Shown here in pieces: positions 15,401-25,543 of a stretch of 64,000 nucleotides of DNA. This DNA is from Ciona intestinalis (lineage: Eukaryota; Chordata; Ascidiacea; Phlebobranchia; Cionidae). The first letter of the stretch is position 1. The number at the start of each line of letters is the position of its first letter. The translations under genes were made by a program, and so were the position numbers. Where the stretch lies: NCBI RefSeq assembly GCF_000224145.3, contig NC_020169.2, positions 2,220,662 to 2,284,661 of the forward strand, written 5' to 3'. The notes under the pieces were generated by a model that was not told the origin of the DNA, did not search any database, and saw only the letters and a program-made list of their open reading frames with translations.

Positions 15401-17012
15401 ATTCGTTTTTATTTGTTATTATTTGGCCATGTTAACTTCTTTAACTGTCTTGACTGATCAAATGCATTAAAACGACTGTTTCTGAACTTGTTCTTCTGTG
15501 ACCACTGATTACTTTGTACAAGTGCTGGTTACTATTGTTTATTTTCACAATCGCCCCAATGCTGCTTGCCTGTACACCTCAATTGCCTGAAGTGTCCTTG
15601 GCATGTGAAGGCAATTCCAGTAAATTGTCAGCTGCACAAGCCTTCACTGTGCGATAAGATGGCAATCTAACTGTGTTATGATGTTTTTTTACTTTTAATG
15701 TATAGTGCCATACGTCAATTACTTATTTACCAATATATAGTAGGGTGGGGGAAGATGGGACACCTTTTAGTTCTATTATCTCGCCCCCCATATGGTAGTA
15801 AACACAGAACATTCAAAGGATTATAAAACTATAACCTCACAACTCCCATAAACCATTGTTAATTGTTTTAAACAAGATCAGGATATTTGGATATTATGCG
15901 CTAAAGGTGTCCCATCTTGTCCCACCCTACTATAGGTATGGCTTGTGGACACATAGCTTATGCATATAGTACTGTGGGGTAATATGGGATACCATTTGCA
16001 CCGAAATGCCACAATTCCTGGCGATGTTTTATATTATTTAATTCTGTAAACATTCCTTGTTTACTATTAAATGTGCCGATAAACGAGACGTGGGAATGTC
16101 CCATCTTACCCCACCCTACTATATACGTTTATAGTCCTTGATTTCGCATTTAACTTTCTATAAAAGCAGTCCAGTATACCTATAAATCTGTTGTCTACAT
16201 CACTCGGTGTGATTTCGGTCAATCCGTTCGCATCAGTACCTGCAAATAAAACATTTTTGAGATACAGCATGTGTGGTTGAGATCCTCGTTTTTTGTGTAC
16301 TTACCGTTCAAAAGAAAACACTTCCCGCAGAGCCTTTCGACTTCGTTTACTCTCGAATATAATCTCATTGAGTGTCTATGGGCGCACGTTATCAGGTACT
16401 TCCCCGCACCTGAGAAGTAAATACAGCAAGTTGATTTTAGTTCCAAGCGCCCATTGTTACGATTTACCTTGGCTTTTAAGACTGACGCCCAGCCACTGCC
16501 CAGTTTTGTTGTTAGTTCTACTGGATTCGCCTGCAGAAGTAATTGTCTTATTAACCAAAGTTACCAAAATTCGCGGCGCTCTAAGAAAATCACTCACCCA
16601 AATCCATGGCTATTCGGGTACAATCTTCAGAGTTAGTACTAACTGGGCAGTGGTATATTCCACCAGGTTTCACAGCATTTGTTTGACTTGGCAAGGCTTC
16701 GGCTGTAGGGCTACCAACCACGAGCAAGCTTTTCTCCAGCGAACCTGTGTACATACACTGTGTAAACCCAATGTTAAAACGCAATATAAATCGTCTCATA
16801 TTTCCTAAAGCAAATCGGCCATTCAATTTTTTGAGGGTAATTGTAGGTGTAGACTTACTCCCTGGGTCAATGGAAAGTTTATGTAAAGCAACGCTGAATC
16901 CAAATGTACTGTTGGTCCCACCACTTTTGTACAAAGGTAAACGTCCTTCAAGATTATATCCCATAGTACAACTGAACAGCATAGCAATGCTGAAGAGAAA
17001 AGTTAACTCCAT
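476..17012 (-). CDS. Integrin alpha subunit, laminin-binding (alpha3/6/7-like) type, 24 exons
   Basis: Single-pass cell-surface adhesion receptor subunit; it pairs with a beta subunit to bind extracellular matrix. Exons in coding order: 17012-16859, 16744-16598, 16530-16468, 16409-16305, 16239-16180, 15282-15187, 13688-13526, 12883-12747, 12135-11916, 11342-11191, 10563-10389, 9453-9328, 8622-8462, 7540-7457, 6627-6424, 5592-5431, 5289-5180, 4938-4816, 4586-4487, 3771-3563, 3248-3087, 2710-2585, 1626-1475, 569-476. All junctions are GT-AG and in frame, giving 1094 aa, normal for the family. Residues 1-18 form a signal peptide. FG-GAP beta-propeller calcium loops sit at ~341-349 (DVNGDGLDD), 406-414 (DIDQDGYID) and 469-477. 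A furin-type RTKR site lies at 913-916, a transmembrane helix at ~1033-1055, GFFKR at 1058-1062, then an acidic tail. No I-domain is present. The PTAEALPSQ block, the [11 protein letters not shown] block and the cleavage site favour the alpha6/alpha7 class over the RGD-binding class. The start is the first ATG; the frame continues upstream without another ATG. Confidence 0.96.
621..823 (+). mobile_element. MITE (TAGGGTGGGG family)
   Basis: Diverged copy in integrin intron 23: left end degraded, internal TTTAGCACATATTATCCAAA block and right end GGTGTCCTATCTTTCCCC intact. Confidence 0.75.
1181..1372 (+). mobile_element. MITE, GGGGTAAGAT subfamily
   Basis: Copy in integrin intron 23 with GTGGGGTAAGATAAGACACC left end; a partial copy of the same end lies just before it (~1146-1170). 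Confidence 0.75.
1716..1908 (-). mobile_element. MITE
   Basis: Near-complete copy in integrin intron 22, inverted relative to the majority orientation; TIRs GTGGGGAAATGGGACACC / GGTATCCCATCTTCCACC. Confidence 0.85.
2020..2214 (+). mobile_element. MITE
   Basis: Copy in integrin intron 22; TATA-flanked ends, inner block complete, right TIR diverged. Confidence 0.8.
2374..2580 (+). mobile_element. MITE, GGGGTAAGAT-like subfamily
   Basis: Copy abutting integrin exon 22: its right TIR CCACCCTACTATA ends ~5 bp before the exon boundary at 2585, i.e. just inside the intron past the donor. Confidence 0.8.
2964..3012 (+). mobile_element. SINE 3'-end fragment
   Basis: Short match to the SINE body (ACTCGTGAGCATGAGGTGTG...ACACCC) in integrin intron 21. 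Confidence 0.4.
3905..4047 (+). mobile_element. MITE, internally deleted
   Basis: Both TIR ends present (TATAGTAGGGTGGAGGAGAT ... CCCACCCTACTATA), but the GTTTACTACCAAATGGGACG segment is missing, leaving ~143 bp. Confidence 0.85.
4180..4312 (-). mobile_element. tRNA-derived SINE, 3' part
   Basis: Copy with the TTACTTTACCCTCGCGTGGC terminus and the GTGCCAGCTTTTGAG block; the tRNA-like head is missing. Confidence 0.75.
5713..5915 (+). mobile_element. tRNA-derived SINE, body fragment
   Basis: Plus-oriented copy in integrin intron 15 with CAATTGCTCCAACCCAGTGG and GGTTGTCCAAATTATCAG blocks; the tRNA head is lost and the 3' part shortened. Confidence 0.75.
6133..6297 (-). mobile_element. MITE, short diverged subfamily
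   Basis: Ends GTTGGGGTAAGATGG and ATCTTACCCCACAGTACTAT are paired, with a ~165-bp diverged interior. Confidence 0.65.
6755..6954 (+). mobile_element. MITE
   Basis: Complete copy in integrin intron 14; a fragment of the GGGGTAAGATGG subfamily follows at ~7003-7090. Confidence 0.9.
7698..7895 (+). mobile_element. MITE
   Basis: Complete copy in integrin intron 13 with TATAGTAGGGTAGGGAAAAG and CCTACCCTACTATA ends. Confidence 0.9.
8238..8434 (-). mobile_element. MITE
   Basis: Complete inverted copy just past integrin exon 13. Confidence 0.85.
8641..8836 (+). mobile_element. MITE
   Basis: Complete copy immediately upstream (minus-strand sense) of integrin exon 13, ~20 bp from the acceptor. Confidence 0.88.
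9096..9304 (+). mobile_element. MITE, GGGGTAAAAT subfamily
   Basis: Copy with repeated left-end motif (GTGGGGTAAAA occurs three times) and right end CCCATCTTACCCCACCTTAC. Confidence 0.75.
9663..9857 (+). mobile_element. MITE
   Basis: Copy in integrin intron 11 with a slightly truncated left TIR. Confidence 0.85.
10696..10904 (-). mobile_element. MITE
   Basis: Inverted copy in integrin intron 10. Confidence 0.85.
10965..11164 (+). mobile_element. MITE
   Basis: Complete copy 27 bp from integrin exon 10; forms an inverted pair with 10696-10904. Confidence 0.88.
11669..11867 (-). mobile_element. MITE
   Basis: Complete inverted copy in integrin intron 9. Confidence 0.88.
12226..12414 (+). mobile_element. 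MITE
   Basis: Well-conserved copy in integrin intron 8 with a small internal deletion; ends TAGTAGGGTGGGGGAAGATG and CCCCCCACCCCACTATA. Confidence 0.9.
13208..13404 (-). mobile_element. MITE
   Basis: Complete inverted copy in integrin intron 7. Confidence 0.88.
13837..14013 (+). mobile_element. MITE
   Basis: Copy in integrin intron 6 with a ~25-bp internal deletion. Confidence 0.82.
14232..14421 (+). mobile_element. MITE, degenerate GGGGTAAGAT subfamily
   Basis: Left end degraded; interior CTAATCGTGTTTTAACATTT and right end ATCTTACTCCAACCTACTAT recognisable. Confidence 0.6.
15735..15935 (-). mobile_element. MITE
   Basis: Complete inverted copy in integrin intron 5. Confidence 0.9.
15965..16124 (+). 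mobile_element. MITE, GGGGTAATAT subfamily
   Basis: Shortened copy between 15735-15935 and integrin exon 5, with right end CCCATCTTACCCCACCCTAC. Confidence 0.75.
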
Positions 17013-17727
17013 GACGGATAGTTTGTACTTGTTTGAAATTGTAAAGCGTTTCTTGGTTATTGATTCCTTCAAGTTCTATGTTTCATTTCCGCCTCAGTTC
17101 TACAGTAAACTTTCTCAAACCAACGCTTACAGTGTTATATATCCAATAGTGTGACAGTCGCAGCGGCAGCCCTGCTTAAGATTACAGTTTACAATTGAGA
17201 ATTACATATAAATATGTCGGGATTATCTTTCGGCTAAATACGCCGATATCTAGCCCCAGGGTTAAGAGTAGTTCTTAGCGTCGTTCAAAAGGTACGCGCC
17301 TCAAGTATAAATCCTCTCTTTCATATGCTGTAATGTAATTGAGGTATATTACCTTTACAAATACGCTAACGTTGTCGTACATGGATTCAATACAAACAAA
17401 CTGTACCACTGCCTACTGCGGCAGAAACTAATACCTAGTAAGAAGAAAGCTTCCTAAGCAGTCGACATTTATAAATATCCGTTCGCTCATCATACAACTG
17501 ACATAGTAGCCGCAATCCCTATAACACATTTATTAAAAGTTGTTGACAAGAACAGCTGTCCCTGTCTCGAGTTTGATGACCTAACCGGTTTAGTATAGCT
17601 CTCTCTCCCACCCAATGTTTAACAATGGAAGATATATTTATGCTACATGACAAACACAAAAAAAAACGATGGTTTAACGCGGTAACTGTACAATCTGCTT
17701 TGACTTGTTATATACCTTTCTACGCTG

Positions 17728-18102
17728 TCAAGCGGTGAATACTTGTACTACTATGTAAGAATGTCGCCGTTCAGGCTGCGGCTGCTGGCTTACTGTAGCT
17801 TGAAGACAGTTATCCAACGAGATACGGCAACCATCAACGCCTAGCGCTAAGTTGGGCCACCGTCGGAAACTTGCGTTCCGTGAAAAAATGCGAACGACAG
17901 GCGGTACTGGGAGGTAAAAAGGGTTCGCCCACTCGTTGCGGTTCTCTAGGAATTTTAGTTGGATGTTTTGGGCTATTGCAGTTCCGAAGTAATTTTCACT
18001 GCCGATGTCGGTTATTTTCGTAAAGGCAGCTATTTTCATGTTGTGTTTTAAAAATACCACGAGCTTACGATCGCAGCAGCGGAAACTGTGCGATTTTTGC
18101 AT
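17728..18102 (-). CDS. Orphan ORF, 124 codons, unrecognised
   Basis: An ATG-started open frame of 124 codons lies 0.7 kb upstream of the integrin start on the same strand, in a locally GC-richer patch. It has no signal peptide or membrane segment that I can see. A stretch PVVRIF followed by spaced Cys residues faintly recalls an integrin thigh-domain start, but this is too weak to call homology. It could be an uncharacterised small gene, a decayed fragment, or chance. Confidence 0.2.
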   Translation of the reverse strand: MQKSHSFRCCDRKLVVFLKHNMKIAAFTKITDIGSENYFGTAIAQNIQLKFLENRNEWANPFYLPVPPVVRIFSRNASFRRWPNLALGVDGCRISLDNCLQATVSQQPQPERRHSYIVVQVFTA

Positions 18103-18390
18103 AACTGGTACGCATGCTAACCGCTGTCGAGGTGTGCTAAATAGAATCAATGAGCCGTTTCTGTGTGTCGATTACAATTTGAGCCACGGAATGCCACGAT
18201 TCGTCGTATTTCACGTAACCGTGCTCCGGGCTCCTCACAAAAGGTCGAACAATATAAATCCGAACGTGAACAAACAAGTGACGCTAAGCGATGTGTGACG
18301 AAACCGGCCACAGAGTGCGTTGATGCCACATTTACTACTTTGCGTAGGCGCGGCTTAGTCTTTCTTCTTTCTTTTTTGTTTGTAATGTAA

Positions 18391-18579
18391 TAGGACGGGA
18401 CACCTTTAGTACCTAATATCCAAATATCCCAATCGTGTTTTAAACAGTTAACAACGGTTTATGGAAGTCGTGAGGATACAGTTTTTATACTTCTTTAAAA
18501 AAAAGTTCCGTTTACTACCAAAGGGGGCGAGAAAACAGAACAAAAAGATGACCCATCTTCCCCCCACTCTACTATATAG
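18391..18579 (+). mobile_element. MITE
   Basis: Copy upstream of the integrin gene; left TIR truncated, right TIR CCCATCTTCCCCCCACTCTA. Confidence 0.85.
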
Positions 18580-18709
18580 AAATTGACCTAATCAACATTA
18601 AAATGGCCTGACAATGATTGAAAACTGGTAAGTGTCAAAACAAATTGAATCTGAATACACAATGGTAGAATTTCTTTCCTAACTAACTTTAAAAACTGGA
18701 CTGTCTGGT

Positions 18710-18830
18710 GTTAGTTCTGTGGGTTAAGATGGGATACTGTTAGCACCTAAAACTCATATTTTCTGATCTTTTTTTAACGGGTGAATACGTTATTAAATTT
18801 TTGATTTTCTAGGTAAAATCTACTTTTTTT
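18710..18830 (+). mobile_element. MITE fragment, GGGTTAAGAT subfamily
   Basis: Left half only: GTGGGTTAAGATGGGATACTG plus TTAGCACCTAAAACTCATAT. Confidence 0.5.
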
Positions 18831-18846
18831 CTAACATATAGAACTA

Positions 18847-19033
18847 TAGGGAAAGACGAGACACTTTTAGCGCAATACAAAAATAACCTGATCGAGTTTT
18901 GAACAATTAACAACCGTCTATTGGAGTTGTGAGGATACAGTTTAATAATTCTTTAAATGTTTCGTGTTCACTACTAAACTGAGTGAGAAAAGGGAATGAA
19001 AAGATGTCCCATTTCCCGCCAGCCCACAACATA
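18847..19033 (+). mobile_element. MITE
   Basis: Diverged copy directly abutting the next element in the opposite orientation. Confidence 0.78.
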
Positions 19034-19220
19034 CAGTAGGGTGGGGGAAGATGGGATATCTTTTAAGTCTTTTTTCTCGTCTCATTTAGTAGTAAAAAAG
19101 AAAACATTCAAAAAATATAAAACCGTATCCTCGCGACTCCCATAGACCGTTGTTACTTGTGTAAAACACGATCAGGAGGTTTGGATATTATGTGCTAATG
19201 GTGTCCCCATCCTACTATAT
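19033..19220 (-). mobile_element. MITE
   Basis: Inverted copy with intact left end TAGGGTGGGGGAAGATGGGA and a shortened right end. Confidence 0.85.
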
Positions 19221-19668
19221 ATCTTTTGTCTTTTTAAACTCAACGTAACAACTTACAATAAACTGTTTGGTCATTTATATGTGGCAAAAGTCAGTATCGC
19301 ACTAAAAGGACTAAAAACAATGGACGCCGAATGCATCTACAACTACTTGTCTATTTAAAACATATAAAACTCGCTTAAACAAATTAACGCAGTTTCCATT
19401 ATTCGGACAAAGGAAAAAAACATTCTGGTATGTTGATTAGTTAATTAAGAGCGAATAATAATGTAATATTGCACTAATTAGTATTCGGGTGGAGCTAAAT
19501 GCAAGCGTGGTATATAATGGGCTGCCTGGTGGTTGAAAAATAACACAACGTCGAAAAATGAATGTGCAGCCTATAGATTGGCAAATACGGTCGGAACGTA
19601 CGGTTTTTGTAAATTCTGTTGTACCAGTAGAATAATGGTTTCCAGTAAGTTACGTAATATAGTTGTTA

Positions 19669-19867
19669 TATAGTAGGGTGGGGGAAGACGGGACACCTAT
19701 AGCACATAACGTTTAAATATTCGGATCGTGTTTTAAACAATTAACAACGATATACGGTAGTCGTAAGGATACGCATCTATAATTCTTTTAAAGTTCTTTT
19801 TTTACTACCAAATGCGACGAGAAAACAGAACAAAAAGTTGTCCCATCTTCCCCCACCGTACTATAGT
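19669..19867 (+). mobile_element. MITE
   Basis: Complete copy with perfect TIR ends (TATAGTAGGGTGGGGGAAGA ... TCTTCCCCCACCGTACTATA). Confidence 0.92.
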
Positions 19868-20418
19868 ATGGATTTGGTATTATAAACATAATACAACAGG
19901 TCCAAAAGTGAAATACAGAAAAATGCGTAACTATAATCTTAACTATATATTGTGGGTTTTTACCTAAATTGGACGAGTATTTAATTGCAACTATACTGAA
20001 GTGTGCGTTTTTAAATACCGTACATAACTATACAATGGACGTTGGACAGGACTTTCACAAACGGAAAATTGGTGGAGGGCACCAGCTTGGTTTAAGGGTA
20101 ACTCAAGAAAAGAAAAAAACAGCGATTCGTCACTTTAACTGCATACCGATTATAAGAAGAGTTCACGTGCAAAATACGATACTAAAACAAAAAATTTAAA
20201 AGTTGCAAAGTGATACGGATTTGTGAAAATAGAATGCCATCGTGTATAACGGTAACTGCTCACTTGCATTCTTGGGACGGTATGTTCAATGAAAAAACTA
20301 AAACTACCGAACACGGGCGTTCGCAAGGGTTTTAAATAGAAAATTGTCACTTCTGAGACCTAAACGCGAACGGGTAAATCTGCAGTCAAACCATTGTGCA
20401 CCAAAGAGGAAGTAAAAC

Positions 20419-23400
20419 TTAGCACGGACAACCGGAAGACTCTGCTTCGGGATTTCCTTGGTTAAGTTTGGGACCATCTTCTGTTCTGTTGCCAAACTGT
20501 GCAGGAAGCATCGTTTTGTCCACCACTTCGTCCATACTAAAGCATTGAATGAATGAATAAACATATTTATGACAGGGAAACAATGCATGCCTAAGTCATT
20601 TTTACACATAACAATTTACAACATAATTTAATCTTTTTTAAAAATAATTTTGGAGCAATTTAAACAGCGGGACCATTGTTAAATTGCTCCAAAAAATTGG
20701 GTTGGAGCAATTTTAAGATTCTTGCACTAGAACACATAGACCCACAAAAATGGTAGCTGTATTAAGAAACGAATCTGTAACCTCTGGTGTAGAAACAGGC
20801 TGGTTATTAATATTAAGATTTAGTGGGTTTTACATTGATTCGGTTTGAATGCTTACTATTTATTAAAGATTATGAGCGAGAAAATGAAAAAAAGGATTTC
20901 CAGCTGTCACAGGAGATCTTATGACAACTGTTTGATTTAGTTAAAAGGTAAATTTAGGTTATATTAGGAGAAAAATACCAAAGTTGCACATCTGTTATTA
21001 ACTATACTAAGTATGACCAGGCAATAAGAATGAATGAATGTAACTTACTTTATCCTCACGTTGTCGGAAAACAACAGTCGTTATAACACGAATGTTCATA
21101 CACCTCATGCCCGCTTAGGAGTTACTATGTATGTTACTTTGTGGGTGATTATTTTGGGGGATTTTTGAATTTTTTTATGTATGACTGATAACTTGGACAA
21201 CCCATTAGTAACCACTGGGTTGAAGCAATAAGAAACATATAACGACGGTTGTTTTCCTGTTAATTTCCCATTCTCTGTTGTTTTAAATACAATGATCTTT
21301 ATTCTTGGCTATTACATTTAAAGAGATAAATAATATTTAAGTGATGTAACATAAAGTATTTAAAAAATTAAACCTTACCGTTTCATAACTAGATCCAGTA
21401 ACATGCTTACTGCTTTGTCCACATTATGACCGGTTGCAGCACTTGTTTCCATGTATGGCAGTCTGGATAAAGTACAACACTTAATTTTTAATCCCATTTC
21501 TAATGTGTGTGTGAAGTTATGCGGTAATTAGGTCAGAATTGAACCATTAATCCAGTATTTCAACAGAGAAAATGGTAATATATCAGTTAAGGTAGCAGCA
21601 TCACTGCATCATTGACTTCAAATGATTGATTTACAATTCACATCTGTGGTTTTACACTTAACACGTTGATTCCGGCGCCATAGCACACTTGGTTAGCGCC
21701 TGCCTATAACCCAAATGTAATGAGTCCAAGGCTCCCCCAAAAAATAATTACCCACAAAGTAACATACTTGGAAACTCGTAAGTTGGCATGAGGTGTATGA
21801 AACAGAACACCAATGTTTAACGACTCGTTTTCCGGCCACGCGAGAATAAAGTAAGTTACATTCATTCATTCACCAGAATCTATAGTTGCTTAATAGGTAC
21901 TAATAAAAGTAGTATTTTCTTATGACATTCATTAGTAAATGGAGAGTATGATGTATTACCCACAAACAAAATTACTTGATGATATGTGTTTTACCGAAAT
22001 GTGATGAATGTTAACACCTTTTACTCTATAGCTTTTTTGTTTCAAATTTAGCTGGAAAATACTACAAATACTATTAGTATTAACTTAATGTAGTCAAATT
22101 GAGCAAGAATAAATTATTAACCATGCGTTGGAATTATATATTGAACTGAATGCCCTGCTGTAGACAGCTGATGCTTCAAACAGTGGCAATTAACATTCTA
22201 TGATAGTTTGATAGACATAGGCTGTAATCTGAAACCAAAACCAAGGAGAGCATTGCTGGAATTTCCAATAATATACACATTAGGTGGAATTACCCATATG
22301 CTTCTGCACATTCAGATGCTCTTTCTGTGCTGACAGCCCGTAGGTCTTCCAAGTCACATTTGTTGCCACAGAGAATAATATCAGGCGATTCACAATAGGA
22401 ATGTTGCTTTAACTGATCTGGAAAATAAACAGGTCAACAAGCTTTAAAAGTAAGACCTATACAACTAGGCCTTGCGGATAGAAAAAAAATTAAGCTGAAA
22501 ACCTAGGTAGCTTATTAAAGTGCTATCTACTGTGCCCAAATCCACATAAGAATTTGATTAGAAAATAATAAAAAAAAATCCACATAAGAATTTGATTAGA
22601 AATAATATTTATATAAATAATTTTTAACACTTCACAATAAAGAATAGTTACCAAGCCAATTCCTTATATTCAAAAAGCTCTGTTCGCTCGTTAAGTCAAA
22701 GAAAAGCAAAAATCCCATGGCATCACGGAAGAAAGCGGTTGTTAAGCTTCGAAACCTGGAAAGTGAATCATCGTTAAATGTTAAGCTTATGATTCATTTG
22801 TGCCCAAGATCAGAAAACAGGAGAATTGAGAATGCCAAAACCGCTTAATCTAATCTTCAAATCAATTAATGGTGATGGTAAAAACACATTTTCAGTGTTG
22901 AGTACTGGGCTTTGTGAAAGAATGGGAAAATGAGTAATGGTAAGGTATTGTTTGCCAGATCGTTTTCAGAAGCTTAAGCGCTGATTCAGGGCAAAAGCAT
23001 TGATCGTAACTTCTTGCTTGATTATTTATAAATAATTAAATACATAAACTAAACTTCAGTTGAAAGTGTATCGGACCAAACTGCATAATGTATAGGCCTA
23101 GGCAAAGAAAAACCACTGTAATGATTTTACAGCACTCTTGTGGTTACAGAAGTGACTTAAGAATTAAATTAGCAGGGGTCAATACAATTAGTATTAATGC
23201 TGTAATTTAATAAGGCATTAAAATGATAATTATGGATTAAAAATCATATTACATGTATGAAACATATCAAAGACTTTGAATTTAAAAACAGTTTCTGTGA
23301 AATTTCGAGTTAAGTGAAAGAAATACGAATAGTAATACAATTACACATTGGTATGACAGAAACGTGATTGAAAAGCATCTATTGTAAACTGGAAAGAAGC

Positions 23401-25543
23401 CGGTACGCCCAAATAACAAACAAGACACCACCATTATTATGCGCAGCCATGTGTGCAGTGTGTGAGCCTTAAGCAAACATTAACTGCTGGCAATGTGAAA
23501 GTAAAGACCAAGAGGTATACACAAAGAAAGCAAAGCATACCATCACACATATCTTATGCTTAACCACTATGATTCGGATTTCAAATACTTTATGCTTATT
23601 GCCTATCAATATAAAAATGCAAAAGCTAGGTTTCTAAAATGGCTTTAAAATAGAAACCTTACTAAGAGTAAAATTAAGTAATTTTTCCGTAATACAATAA
23701 CAAAAAAAAGTGAATGAACGTCTGCACATATAAATACCTCTCTTGACCTGCAGTATCCCATAGTTGCAGATGTACACGCTGGGCACGACCAGAATCCACA
23801 CCAGCTGGTCTGTAACTCTGAAAACAGAATAATATTAAACAAAGTAGGAGAGTTACACTAAAAGAACAACCATATTAATCTTTCTATATTGTCATAAACA
23901 AACAGGTAGGTACATAGGTTAGATCTATACAGCAACAAAGTGGTACACTTAACGACATAGGCTAGCCAACATACAGAAAATAGGAAACACTAATATTTTA
24001 CACCAATTAAAAATGTAATTATAATGCATTCCTGGCCATAGTCAAATTTATTGGAGAAATCCTTTAGGTAGGTAACAGAACCAATGTGTTAGGACACAAG
24101 AATGTCTCAATGGACCATGGCCACATCCTCTTGTGTGTAGATAATAAATTATTTACTGACTTATCCTTCCTACACCAGCAGCCTAATTTTGCCATAAATC
24201 AAAATTACGCAGCTAAAAGTGTTGATTAGAATCAAAGTAAGGTCATTTACCACTCGCTTTTCCCTAAAGTCAATTCCCACTGTTGTAACAAACTTGCTCT
24301 CAAATGAACCATCGGTATATTGAAATAGAAACGAAGTTTTTCCAACTCCTGTAACATTTACAAAAATATGCATGATCGGAAACATTGATAAAAATGTAAT
24401 AACTACAAAGTGCATATTAAGTGGTAAGGTAAGGGGTTTATAACATGATATCAGGTATTTTTTATTAAAATTCTAAAGTCATCTTTATGCGCTATGCCAC
24501 TCATATCTTAAAGTTTAACAACTGAATAAATGAATGTATGCAACTTTCTTTATCCTCGGGAAGCGGGAAATCGATCGTCATTATCACACGGGTATAACAC
24601 CTCGTTCCAGCTTAGGAGTTACCATGTATGTTACTTTGTGGGTGATTATTTTTTTGAGATTTTTTTAATTTTTTTTATGTATGGCTGATAATTTGGACAA
24701 CCCATTAATGACCACTGGGTTGGAGCAATTGCCGTTAAGTGTCTTGCCCAAAGACACATACGCCCACAATGGTAGCAGCGTCAAGCCCTAAACTCATTAC
24801 CTCTGAGTTAAAGGCAGGTGCGCTAACCACTATGCCGGACTAAAACTGCTATANNNNNNNNNNNNNNNNNNNNNNNNNNNNNNNNNNNNNNNNNNNNNNN
24901 NNNTATACCAAAAGCATGGTACAGGAGTTTAATGTGAAAAATTAACAAATCCACATACAACTTAATAATTGAACAGTAGAATTTTAAAAGATTTTTTATT
25001 TTCTATTATTATATTTAATTAAAAAATGTATATATATATATATATATATATTGAATTTATTATCAATATTTATTGCAGTGGATGGTTTTACAATAAAAGC
25101 AAGTCAATACACCATGATTGAATGGGTTACCTCTTGCCTGCATAATGCAATAATCAATACACTGTACCCAAGCATGTCATGGGTCTGTAATTACTCATAA
25201 TTAAACTAAAAATAAAGCCTAAGTTTAGTAGCCCTTAATATGGGTAAAAAGAAATTATGATTCGTTTCATAAAACTATTAAAGATTTTCAGAAAATATGA
25301 TAAGGTAACATAAAAAGTAACCTATATTGATAAAAAAACATACAGGTTTAAACACATTATGCACAGCTTTAGAAATAATAAATTATGGACATACTACTAC
25401 TCCTATTCTAGTTATAAAACATTAAAATAAAGAATTGAAATATGCGAAATACCTGAATCTCCAAGAGCTAAAAATTTGATGAGATAATCATATTCCGTAT
25501 TGTGGAGTTGTTCGCTTTCCTTCGGCTTATCGCTTAAAGTCAT
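20419..25543 (-). CDS. Rab27: Rab27 small GTPase, 7 exons
   Basis: Small GTPase of the Rab27 subfamily, which tethers secretory and lysosome-related vesicles to effectors at the plasma membrane. Exons: 25543-25453, 24348-24251, 23817-23738, 22755-22652, 22417-22294, 21462-21379, 20536-20419; all in frame, 232 aa (vertebrate Rab27 ~220). Visible motifs: P-loop GDSGVGKTS at 28-36, switch I with [14 protein letters not shown] to residue 63, WDTAGQE at 83-89, NKCD at 143-146, ETSAA at 171-175, and a C-terminal CPC double-geranylgeranylation motif at 230-232. The [14 protein letters not shown] start and the long insert before WDTAGQE are Rab27-specific. The ATG at 25543 matches the family start; the open frame upstream of it contains no ATG. 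A 50-N gap lies in intron 1. Confidence 0.95.
21029..21232 (-). mobile_element. tRNA-derived SINE, 5'-truncated
   Basis: In Rab27 intron 6; 3' terminus GAATGTAACTTACTTTATCC, body through CCACTGGGTTGAAGCAAT, no tRNA head. Confidence 0.82.
21655..21877 (+). mobile_element. tRNA-derived SINE, internally deleted
   Basis: Plus-oriented copy in Rab27 intron 5. tRNA-like head (GGTTAGCGCCTGCCTATAAC ... GAGTCCAAGGCTC) fused to the 3' part ending GTAAGTTACATTCATTCATT; the middle is missing. Confidence 0.82.
24527..24843 (-). mobile_element. tRNA-derived SINE, full length
   Basis: Nearly complete ~315-bp copy in Rab27 intron 1. Read on the minus strand it starts with a tRNA-like head (GGTTAGCGCACCTGCC, B-box-like segment) and ends at the GTAACTT-type terminus. 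The assembly gap follows within ~10 bp. Confidence 0.88.
24854..24903. other. Assembly gap (50 N)
   Basis: Run of 50 ambiguous bases in Rab27 intron 1, directly after the tRNA-like head of a SINE. The true gap size is unknown. No exon appears to be missing, because the flanking exons join in phase. Confidence 0.99.
25028..25052. repeat. (TA)n microsatellite
   Basis: About 12 uninterrupted TA units in Rab27 intron 1. Confidence 0.9.

Larger units (their letters stand above)
17013..20418. other. Intergenic interval between integrin and Rab27
   Basis: It holds the presumed integrin promoter region, the orphan ORF at 17728-18102, and five MITE copies or fragments (18391-18579, ~18710-18830, 18847-19033, 19033-19220, 19669-19867). 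Nothing else is recognisable. Confidence 0.6.

Noticed and set aside
16293..16808. Long plus-strand ORF (171 codons) overlapping integrin exons
   Set aside because: Antisense shadow of conserved integrin exons 2-4; no independent signature.
24800..24843. Functional tRNA gene
   Set aside because: The tRNA-like A/B-box segment is the head of a SINE; it lacks a foldable acceptor stem and recurs across introns.
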